From contig NC_085140.1 in assembly GCF_024139115.2 (NCBI RefSeq), forward strand, positions 232,998,371 through 233,062,370: a stretch of 64,000 bases of DNA, read 5' to 3'. The notes under the pieces were generated by a model. That model did no database searches, was not told where the DNA came from, and saw only the letters and a list, made by a program, of their open reading frames with translations. Source of the stretch: Armigeres subalbatus (lineage: Eukaryota; Arthropoda; Insecta; Diptera; Culicidae). The position numbers and the translations under genes were made by a program. Below are positions 55,024 to 64,000 of the stretch, piece by piece. The first letter of the stretch is position 1. Each line of letters begins with the position of its first letter.

Positions 55024-56975
55024 ATGTTTATGTTTATGTTTATGTTTATGTTTATTAATCAGTAACTTAAGACAATGTCTTTTTATATGTTACAATGTAT
55101 TCTTAAGATAAAGTGGTAATGAAAAGCATTAGATAAGAAAAATTAAATTATACCTACAAATGAAATTTATATCAAACCATGCTAAAGTGCTCAATGCAAC
55201 ATCTTCTAAAAACCGCTGCAGATCTTTCTAAGGTAAGTACATTAGGCAAGGAATTCCATATAGCAACACCTCTCACGAAAAACGAGTTTCCATATTTACA
55301 AGTTCGATGACGAGGAAAAAGAAACTTTCTCGAATGCGTGTTCCTACAACGTTTCTAGTTTTCAAACAAATAGCCTGGTATGTTATTCTCGATTAGCTTA
55401 AAAATAAACAAACAACTTCTTAATTTAAGAAAATCCTCGAAAAGGACAACCAATTAGATGAAATTGCAAATGTGAAACCGACACAAAACGATTTAAATTA
55501 AAAACAAATCTTACACACGCATTAAGGGCAACTCGTAATTTATTCTGCGAGCGGGCAGATGCCTGAAGAAGTAAGAAATCGCACTCAATAAAGTGTGGAA
55601 ATATCAGTGTTTTAAAAAGTTTTAGTTTAATATCAGTACTCAATAAATTTGCCCCTAACTGTAATTTCCTGAGTGCTCCATATATTTTGCCACATTGGGA
55701 ACTGAAATAATGATCCCATTCAAATTTTGAATTTATTTTGTAACCCAAGCTTTTGACATCATTAACAAATTGAATTTCATCATTATTAATCTTCAGAATT
55801 GGTTTACCAAATTGATTATTCCAATTTACTATCAAAGCAAATGTTTTGATCACATTTAAAGTTAAATAATGATGTTGCGACCAAACATATATGCTATTTA
55901 AATCTTCATTGATATACATAGATATTTCTTCAATCGAAAGATCAGAGCAATCAAAAATTAATTGAACATCATCTGCGTAAATTTGAACTCTACAGTATTT
56001 AAGGACATTGGGTAGATCATTAATGTACAGCGTGAACAAGATTGGTCCAAGGATTGAACCCTGTGGTACGCCTGATGATACCATAGTAAAACTAGAAAGT
56101 TCATTGTTATTATGGACCGCCTGGAAACGGTTATTAAGATATGATCTGATTAATTGTTCTGCGTCACCTGAAAACCCAAATTTGCTAATCAATTTTTGGC
56201 ATAAAATTTCATGCGAAACCGTATCAAATGCTTTCGAGAAATCTAATAATATTAAAGCAACAGGCTTATCGCAGTCAACCATAATTCCGATGTCATCCAC
56301 TACTTTTAACATTGTTGTTTTTGTACTGTGCTTCGGTCTGTAACCGGACTGAAAGACAGAAAGGAAATTATTGTTGTTAATGTAGGTGCAAATCTGATTT
56401 TTTTAAATTCTCTCAAAAGCTTTGGAAAGAACACATAAAATGCTTATTGGCCGCAAGTTGTCTAAGGAGCTTACAGCTGCTTTTTTACGAAGTGGCACTA
56501 TTTTTGAATATTTCCAGGCAGATGGGTAACTACTGGTAGCTATTATTTTATCAAATAAAAATTTAATGGGACTAATCAATAGTGGTAAGATTATTTTCAA
56601 AAATTTAAGTGGAATATTATCTAGTCCAATTGCATTAGATTTTATTTCATGGATGGCGTTAATTACTTCAAAATCATTTGTAACATGGAAACGGAACAAG
56701 CCCCATACATGTGGCCTCGAGTTATTTGTAGCGTTATGATCTGAGCTAGTATAGCTATCCATAAACTTTGAATTAATGTCTTCTGAACTAAAATGTATAG
56801 GTATTCCATCAGATACTTTAATCACTCCAATATCTTTTAGTCTGCTCCAAAGCTGTTTTGAGGGCATACTCTTATCGATTCGAGATCTGTAATAAATCTG
56901 TTTTGCTTTTGTGATCATACTGGTGACAACATTACGTAGTCGTTTATATAGAACGTGCAAATGAGAGTTTTTAGT
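55024..56975 (-). mobile_element. CR1/L2-like LINE, 5' truncated, inserted in the Gypsy integrase
   Basis: 1,952 bp on the minus strand, flanked by GCAGTTT (55017-55023, 56976-56982). The 3' end is a (CATAAA)n-type tandem tail (TTTATG repeats on the plus strand at 55021-55055). It has no endonuclease; it begins within the RT linker. Confidence 0.85.
55060..56960 (-). CDS. CR1/L2-like reverse transcriptase, two breaks
   Basis: Two long frames (56960-56403 and 56312-55425) make up one RT. The first holds QIYYRSRIDKSMPSKQLWSR and NAIGLDNIPLKFLKIILP, and RKKAAVSSLDNLRPISIL; the second, after a frameshift at an A run near 56402, holds LILLDFSKAFDTVSHEIL (catalytic D), SSGVPQGSILGPILFTLYIN and the active-site box IYADDVQLIF. 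A C-terminal tail downstream of 55425 in the same direction (RGVAIWNSLPNVLTLERSA) ends near 55185. The ADD box is intact but the coding region is interrupted. Confidence 0.8.
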
Positions 56976-56982
56976 GCAGTTT

Positions 56983-57950
56983 GGGAGACAATCGCACTGG
57001 ATTTCAACGGTCCATATGTAATGTTTGGTGGGATTAGCATCCTCGTCATTACCGAATACCGTTCGAAGTACTTAATTGCGTACTTAATTAAATTCCACGA
57101 ACTTTGAGCAAACCAGAAAAGTATTGGAAGAGGTTGTCGAGCGAGAAGGCAACCCGAAGTACATTAAATTTGACAAAAGGCCCCCATTCAACGGGATTGA
57201 ATATAAACAATACTGCATTGAACAAGGAATAACCCCAATATTCTCTACTCCTTTGTTTCCCCAACAAAATGGATTAGTAGAGAGTTACATGAAGCTTATC
57301 AATAAAGCTATGACGAGTGCTTCATTGAATAAAACTAACTACATTGATGAACTAAGAGAAGCTGTTCATGCTCATAACGCACTCATAGCGTAACCCAACT
57401 ACCTCCTGAAGAGATTATGACTGGCCGAAAAACTAAACGCGGACTTCCAATGCTGGATTATGGAAAGGTATCAATTGATGAGGAACTATTGTCAGAGAGA
57501 GATCGAAATGCTAAACTCGCCGGGAAATATCGTGAAGATAGAAGACGTGGTGCCCGTCCGAGTAAGGTGAAACCCGGTGATATGATTATATTCGAGCGAC
57601 CCACACGAGATAAAGCAGAACGAGATTTTCTTTAACAAAGTTTACTGTAGTTAAGAACAAAAACGGTAGTCTAAGGGTGCGGCCAGAGTAGACGCGAAGT
57701 GCGAAGCGAAGCGAAGCGTCCATACGATTTGACAGCTCCTTATTATTGATTGTTATTCCTTTGCGTGAAATTTTTGCGCGACGTCGCGTAGACGTGTCTA
57801 CTCTGGCAGGCACCTAACACTCAACGACCAGGATGGCCATGAGATGAAACGGCATATATCACAAACAAAGAAAGTATCTCATTGGAGATCAGATGAAGAA
57901 TCCGACAACACAGAAATACTACCGAAACATCAATATACCGAAATTTAGAG
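56983..57950 (+). pseudogene. Ty3/Gypsy integrase core and C terminus, decayed
   Basis: Continues the integrase: ETIALDFNGPY (first D), YIKFDKRPPFNGIEYKQYC (second D region), FPQQNGLVESYMKLI (E), then LPPEEIMTGRKTKRGLP and the basic C-terminal domain (RPSKVKPGDMIIFERP). A frameshift follows at about 57630, then a MITE, then RHISQTKKVSHWRSDEESDN at about 57850-57910, ending near 57947. Confidence 0.85.
57675..57814. mobile_element. Harbinger-like MITE in the Gypsy pol, TAA duplication
   Basis: 140 bp with ends GGGTGCGGCCAGAGTAGACG and GTCTACTCTGGCAGGCACC (inverted, imperfect) and TAA at both sides (57672-57674, 57815-57817). Removing it restores the Gypsy reading GSLTLNDQDGHE. The interior repeats GCGAAGC. 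Confidence 0.85.
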
Positions 57951-58904
57951 CTGCTTCCCGGAAATTCATTTTTAGCCTTAAAATCTGTGTGATACGATTA
58001 AACTATTGAAGTATTGAAATATGTGCCTTAAAACCGACGTGGTTTTCGTTATTTTGATAGCTCTCAGCCCACAGAAAAAGTACAGAATCAACATAAACAA
58101 AATACAAATGTTATCCACAGAATCCAAAACCCAACCGGACCCGTAAAACCACACACAAAAAATTAAGGAATTTCACAAAACAAAAAAAACTTTGTTTAGC
58201 ATGTTTCTTTTTTGGAAGTGTGGGGCAAGTGTGATACTTAATCATGTATCATCTATTTTATCGACTATACGCGCCCTGTGAGTCGATATAAGCATGCGCC
58301 GCAACTCATTTAAATTTGAATATCTGCACAAGCAGGCCATCGAATACGCACGGACCATATGTAAGTCACATTTATTTCTTCATAATCATAAACTTCTAGC
58401 AGGTTCATCATTCATACTAAATGAAGCATCCCGGACCCTGTGGAAGACTTGAATCCGGTTTTTGAAGAAAACATAGCATGCGACATATCAAACTTCATGA
58501 TTCACCATGAAAAAAATGTAGGATAACATTTTTTAGATCTTGATTCTACTTCTGGCCACTTCCGGGAAAATCCGGAAGTCGAAGGAAGCGGTTTTGAAGT
58601 TTGTTTCATAAGTTGAAGTTCGTTACCAAAGCTGTTAGTTGTACGCACATTTCAACTTTTCGAAATCAGATCAAGAAAAAAGCAATCAAAAACAAAAACA
58701 AAAATAGAAATGCCTGTAATATAATTTTGAACCTTATTGGCCATGTTTCAGGCACCCGGAACCGGTTCCGGGATAGACCTGTGCGCCGATTACAATTTAA
58801 TTGGCGGCGGCGTGATAAATAATTTTGAGTAACCGGTGGCGGCGTGCCGACGACCCACCATTGGTGATCGGAGGAAGCGGTGCGGAATTTACTGCATCAT
58901 TTCA
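57951..58904. other. Spacer, possible Gypsy 3' flank and minisatellite border
   Basis: No clear LTR end was recognised. At 58745-58830 a GC-richer block with CCCGGAACCGGTTCCGGG (a palindrome) and GGCGGCGGCGTG borders the minisatellite. Confidence 0.35.
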
Positions 58905-61900
58905 TTCGGAAGTTCCTTCAAGAATTCCACCCGAAATTCTTTTATGTAGTTCTTTCAGAAATTCCTCCGAAAGTTCTTTCATGAATTTCTCCGGAAGTTC
59001 CATCAAAAATTCCTCCTGAAGCTCCTTCAGGAATTCATCCGAAAGATCCTTCAGCAATTGCTCCAGAAATTCATTCAGCAATTCCTCTGCAAGTTCCTTC
59101 AGCAATTCCAACAGAAGTTATATCAGCAACTCCTCCGGAAATTCCTCCAGGAATTCTTTGGAAAGTTCCTTTGGCGATTCTTCTGGAAGATCCTTCAGGA
59201 ATTCTTCCGGAAGTTCCTTCAAGATTATCTCAGGAAGTTTTTTCAAGAATACCTCCGGACGTTCCTTCAGGAATACCTCCGGAATTTCCTTCAGGAATTC
59301 CTCCGGATGTTCTTTCAGGAATTCTTTTGGAACTTTCTTCAGAAATTCCTCTAGAAGTCAATTTAGGAATCCCCCCGGAAGTTCCCTCAGGAATTCCTCC
59401 GGAAGTTCCCTCAGGAATTCCTCTGGAAGTTCCTTCAAAAATACCTACGTAAACTCCTTCAGAAATTTCTCCTGACCTTCAGGAATTCCTCCGGAAGATC
59501 CTTCAGCAATTGCTCCAGAAATTCCTTCAGCAATTCCTCTGCAAGTTCCTTCAGCAATTCCAACAGAAGTTATTTCAGCAACTCCTCCGGAAGTTCCTCC
59601 AGGAATTCTTTGGAAAGTTCCTTTGGCGATTTCTCTGGAAGATCCTTCATGAATTCTTCCGGAAGTTCCTTCCAGATTATCTCCGGAAGTTTTTTCAAGA
59701 ATACCTCTGGACGTTCCTTCAAGAATACCTCCGGAATTTCCTTCAGGAATTCCTCCGGATGTTCTTTCAGGAATTCTTTTGGAACTTCCTTCAGAAATTC
59801 CTCTAGAAGTTAATTTAGGAATTCCTCCGGAAGTTCCCTCAGGAATTCCTCTGGAAGTTCCTTCAAGAATACCTACGTAAACTCCTTCAGAAATTTCTCC
59901 TGACCTTCAGGAATTCCTCCGGAAGATCCTTCAGCAATTGCTCCAGAAATTCCTTCAGCAATTCCTCTGCAAGTTCCTTCAGCAATTCCAACAGAAGTTA
60001 TTTCAGCAACTCCTCCGGAAATTCCTCCAGGAATTCTTTGGAAAGTTCCTTTTGCAATTCCTCTGGAAGATCCTTCAGGAATTCTTCCGGAAGTTCCTTC
60101 AAGATTATTTCCGGAAGTTTTTTCAAGAATACCTCCGGACGTTCCTTCAGGAATACCTCCGGAATTTCCTTCAGGAATTCCTCCGGATGTTCTTTCAGGA
60201 ATTCTTTTGGAACTTCCTTCAGAAATTCCTCTAGAAGTTAATTTAGGAATTCCTCCTGAAGTTCCCTCAGGAATTCCTCCAGAAGTTCCCTTACGAATTC
60301 CACTGGAAGTTCCTTCAAAAATACCTACGTAAACTTCTTCAGAAATTTCTCCTGACGTTACTTCAGAAATTTCTCTGAAAGTTCCTTCAGAAAATCATCC
60401 GAAAGTTCATTCAGCAAATCCTTCGGAAGCTCCTTAAGCATTCTTTACGGAAATTTCTAAAGCATTTACTCCGGTAGTTCCTCCGGAAGTTACTTCAGGG
60501 ATTCCTGAAGAAACTTGAGGAGCAATTTCTTGAAGAAACTTCCAGAGGAAATCCTGAAGGAACTGCCAGAAGAACTCCTGAAGGAACTTCTGGAGAAATT
60601 CTGGCAAGAACCTCCGGAAAAGCTCTTGAAGGATCTTCCGATAAAATTGCTGAAGGAACTTCAGGAGGAATTGCTCGTGGATTTTCTGGAGGAATTCCTG
60701 AAGGAACTTCTGGAGGAATTCCTGAAAGAACTTCCTGAGGTATTCCTAAAAGAACTTCCGGAGGAGTTCCTGAGAGAACTTCTGGGAGAATTTCAGAAGG
60801 ATCTTCCGAAGATAATCCTGAAGAAAATTCCGAAAGAATTTTTGAAGGAAGTTGCGAAAAAGTTCTTGAAGGAACTTCCTAAGGAATTCCTGAAGAAACT
60901 TCCTAAGGAATTCCGTGAGGAACTCCTGAAGGAACTTCCGAAGGAATTCTTGGAGGAACTTCCGAAGAAATTCCTTAAATAACTTCCGGAACAATTTCTG
61001 GAGTTACTTCCGGAAGAATTGCGGAAGGAACTTCCGGAAGAATTCCTGAACTTCCAGAGGTATTTCTGAATGATCTTTTGGGGGAGTTGTCGAAGGAACT
61101 TTCTCCGGAAGTTCCTTCAGGAATACCTCCGGAAGTTCCTTCAGAAATACCTTCGGAAGTTCCTTCAAAAATTCCTTCGGAAGTTAGTTCAGGAATGCCT
61201 TCGGAAGTTCCTCCAGGAACTCCTCCGGAAGTTTCTCCAGGAATTCCTCCGGAACTTTCTCCGGGAATTCCTTCGGAAGTTCCTCCAGGAATTCCTTCGG
61301 AGTTCCTCCAGGAATTCCCCCGGAAGTTTCTCCAGGAATTCCTCCGGAAGTTTCTCCAGGAATTCCTCCGGAAGTTTCTCCAGGAATTCCTCCGGAAGTT
61401 CCTCAAGGAATTCCTCCGGAAGTTCCTCCAGGAATTCCTCCGGAAGTTCCTCCAGGAATTCCTCCGGAAGTTCCTCCAGGAATTCCTCCGGAAGTTCCTC
61501 CAGGAATTCCTCCGGAAGTTCCTCCAGGAATTCCTCCGGAAGTTCCTCCAGGAATTCCTCCGGAAGTTCCTCCAGGAATTCGTCCGGAAGTTCCTCCAGG
61601 AATTCCTCCGGAAGTTCCTCCAGGAGTTCCTCCGGAAGTTCCTCCAGGAATTCCTCCGGAAGTTCCGCCAGGAATTCTTCCAAAGTTCCTCCAGGAATTC
61701 CTCCGGAAGTTCCTCCAGGAATTCCTCCGGAAGTTCCTCCAGGAATTCCTCCGGTAGTTCCTCCAGGAATTCCTCCGGAAGTTCCTCCAGGAATTCCTCC
61801 GGAAGTTCCTCCAGGAATTCCTCCGGAAGTTCCTCCAGGAATTCCTTCCGAAGTTCCTGCAGGCATTCCTCCGGAAGTTCCTCCAGGAATTCCTCCGGAA

Positions 61901-63870
61901 GTTCCTCCAGGAATTCCTCCGGAAGTTCCTCCAGGAATTCCTCCGGAAGTTCCTCCAGGAATTCCTCCGGAAGTTCCTCCAGGAATTCCCCCGAAGTTCC
62001 TCCAGGAATTCCTCCGGAAGTTCCTCCAGGAATTCCTCCGGTAGTTCCTCCACGAATTCCTCCGAAGTTCCTCCAGGAATTCCTCCGAAGTTCCTCCAGG
62101 AATTCCTCCGGAAGTTCCTCCAGGAATTCCTCCGGAAGTTCCTCCAGGAATTCCTCCGAAGTTCCTCCAGGAATTCCTCCGAAGTTCCTCCAGGAATTCC
62201 TCCGGAAGTTCCTCCAGGAATTCCTCCGAAGTTCCTCCAGGAATTCCTCCGGAAGTTCCTCCAGGAATTCCTCCGGAAGTTCCTCCAGGAATTCCTCCGA
62301 AGTTCCTCCAGGAATTCCTCCGAAGTTCCTCCAGAAATTCCTCCGAAGTTCCTCCAGGAATTCCTCCGGAAGTTCCTCCAGGAATTCCTCCGGAAGTTCC
62401 TCCAGGAATTCCTCCGGAAGTTCCTCCAGGAATTCCTCCGGAAGTTCCTCCAGGAATTCCTCCGGAAGTTCCTCCAGGAATTCCTCCGGAAGTTCCTCCA
62501 GGAATTCCTCCAGAAGTTCCTCCAGAAATTCCTCCGGAAGTTCCTCCAGAAATTCCTCCGGAAGTTCCTCCAGGAGTTGCTCCTAAAGTTTCTCCAGGAA
62601 TATCTCCGGAAGTTCCTCCCGAAGTTCCTCCAGGAATTCCTCCGGAAGTTTCTCCAGGAATTCCTCCAGAAGTTCCTCCAGGAACTCCTCCGGAAGTTTC
62701 TCCAGGAATTTCTCAGGTAAGTCGTCCAGGAATTCATCCGAAAGTTCGTTCAGGAATTCCTCCAGAAGTTCCTCCAGAAATTCCTTCTGAAGTTACTCAA
62801 GGAATTTTTCCGAAAGTTCTTCCAGGAATTCCTCCGGAGGTTCCTTCAAGAATTCCTTCGAAAGTTCCTCCAGAAATACCACCGGAAGTTCCTCCAGGAA
62901 TTCCTCCGAAGTTCCTCCAGGAATTGCTCCGAAATTCCTCCAGGAATTCCTCCGGAAGTTCCTCCAGGAATTCCTCTGGAGGTTCCTTCAGGATTTTCTC
63001 TGGAAGTTCTTCCAGAAATTCCTTTAGAAGTTCCTCCAGGAATTCCTCTGGAAGTTCCTTCAGGAATTCCTCTTGAAGTTCCTCTAGAAATTCCTCCCTC
63101 CTAGTCCATCCAGAAATTCCTCCGAAAGTTCATCCAGGAATTCCTTCGAAAGTTTCTCCAGAAATTCCTCCGAAAGTTCCTGCAGGAATTTCTCTGGAAG
63201 TTTCTCCAGGAATTTCGCTGAAAGATCCTCCAGGGATTCTTCTGGAAGTTCCTCCAGGAATTGCTCCGGAATTTTCTTCAGGAATTCCTCTGGAATTTTC
63301 TCCAGGAATTCCTCCGGAATTTACTCCAGAAATTCCTTCGGAAGTTCATCCATGAATGCCTCCGAAAGTTCCTCCGGAAGCTCATCCAAGAATTGCTCCG
63401 AAAAATCCTCCAGGAATTCCTCCGGAGTTCCTCCGGGAATTCCTCTGGAAGTTCCTCCAGGAATTCCTCCGGAAGTTCCTCCAGGAATTCTTTCCGAAGT
63501 TCCTCCAGGAATTCTTTCCGAAGTTCCTCCAGGAATTCCTCCGGAAGTTCCTCCAGGAATTCCTCCGGAAGTTTTTTTTTCGGAAGATCCTTCTGAAATT
63601 CTTCTGGAAGTTCTTTCAGGAATACCTCATAAGATCCTTCAGGAATTCCTCCGGAAAATCCCCGAGCAGTTCCTCCTGAAGTTCTTTCAGAAATTTCTTC
63701 GGAAGTTCTTCCAAGATTTTTTCTGGAGGTTCTTTCCAGAATTTCGCTGGAAGTTCCTTCAGGAGTTTTCTGGCAGTTCCTTCAGGAATTCCTCCGGAAA
63801 TTCCTTCAAGAAATTGCTCCTGAAGTTTCTTCAGCAATCCCTGAAGAAACTTCCGGAGGAACTACCGGAG
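58905..63870. repeat. 5-kb minisatellite of 24-bp GGAATTCCTCCGGAAGTTCC-type units
   Basis: The core unit is 24 bp (GGAATTCCTCCGGAAGTTCC plus TCCA). It is most uniform at 61380-62560, with diverged units outside. Clusters of 23-bp units lacking one G occur at 61990-62350. Orientation is reversed at about 60500-61060 and again at the far right end (about 63835-63870). A higher-order repeat of 428-452 bp is present three times at 59050-60350. Long open frames on both strands (up to 502 codons) arise because a 24-bp unit without stops stays open in every frame; they encode only short-period repeats and are not considered genes. Confidence 0.95.
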
Positions 63871-63887
63871 TAACTGCTGTACACACT

Positions 63888-64000
63888 TAAAATAGATTTC
63901 GCTGTTCGGTAAAGTTTTTGACGAAAAACTTCGGTAAACATTAAAACTTACCGTATGTTCGGTAAAAATAAATTATTCTACCGTATTTTGGTAAAATTTT
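63888..64000 (+). mobile_element. Start of an ACACTTA/CGGTAAA-type MITE, cut by window end
   Basis: Begins TACACACTTAAAATAG and contains TTCGGTAAAG, TTCGGTAAAC and TTCGGTAAAA words, as in the complete MITE at 18104-18335. The right end is outside the window. Confidence 0.5.

Noticed and set aside
61078..62586. 502-codon plus-strand frame in the minisatellite
   Set aside because: Other frames on both strands are also long and open over the same array; content is only the 24-bp repeat, with no start context or unique sequence.
61403..62737. 444-codon minus-strand frame in the minisatellite
   Set aside because: Same cause: stop-free 24-bp repeat. The EEFLEELP/RNSWRNFR repeats are translation artefacts.
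1..64000. Endogenous viral element
   Set aside because: Looked for non-retroviral integrated virus fragments, which are frequent in Aedes; no capsid, nucleoprotein or viral polymerase-like motif was seen. All RT and integrase sequence fits LINE, BEL or Gypsy elements without an envelope gene.
1..64000. CRISPR array or bacterial-type defence locus
   Set aside because: Repeats present are minisatellites or eukaryotic transposons; no regular repeat-spacer structure or prokaryotic gene organisation.

Overview
The window looks like intronic and intergenic DNA of a culicine mosquito, most likely Aedes. The evidence is an insect DIP-type immunoglobulin cell-adhesion gene with very large introns, Feilai-like tRNA-derived SINEs with GAA-repeat tails, RTE, LOA/R1, Jockey and CR1/L2-type LINEs, BEL/Pao and Gypsy LTR elements, and many short inverted-repeat elements (MITEs). 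No bacterial-type genes, CRISPR arrays, rRNA genes or functional tRNA genes were seen.

Host gene: four exons of one gene lie on the minus strand (47324-47117, 45858-45700, 14220-14092, 14029-13892). They encode the second half of Ig domain 1, all of Ig2 (split over two exons) and the first half of Ig3 of a DIP (Dpr-interacting protein) family member. Signal peptide, start of Ig1, rest of Ig3 and membrane anchor are not in the window. The intron 45699-14221 (31,479 bp) holds most of the young transposons, including an almost intact BEL/Pao element (27789-35116) and an almost full-length RTE LINE (20985-24539), both antisense to the gene.

Layout: 1-1226, 3' end of a LOA/R1-like LINE. 2095-2315, Feilai-like SINE. 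3569-8534, imperfect inverted-repeat element split by two hAT-type insertions with perfect 8-bp target duplications. 9420-10132, histone-H2B-like relic and a MITE. 12031-13620, SINE, LINE scrap and a 395-bp-period direct repeat. 13892-47324, the host gene with its transposon-filled introns. 47600-53778, nested RTE, second RTE-like and Jockey LINE remnants. 54258-57950, decayed Gypsy element interrupted by a CR1/L2-like LINE and a MITE. 58905-63870, a 5-kb minisatellite of 24-bp units. 63888-64000, start of another MITE.

The strongest observations are nested insertions that can be dated and checked from the sequence alone. Target duplications are readable for most young elements, and several unoccupied sites exist within the window as paralogous repeat copies. 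In the two youngest coding elements every frame break fits loss of one base in a homopolymer run, which points to consensus-sequence error rather than decay. I did not find a convincing new biological system. The least-explained items are a solo LTR carrying a GC-rich spliced-looking ORF, a reading frame on the plus strand that is restored when the BEL element is removed, and a family of interspersed repeats with internal ~167-bp tandem units.
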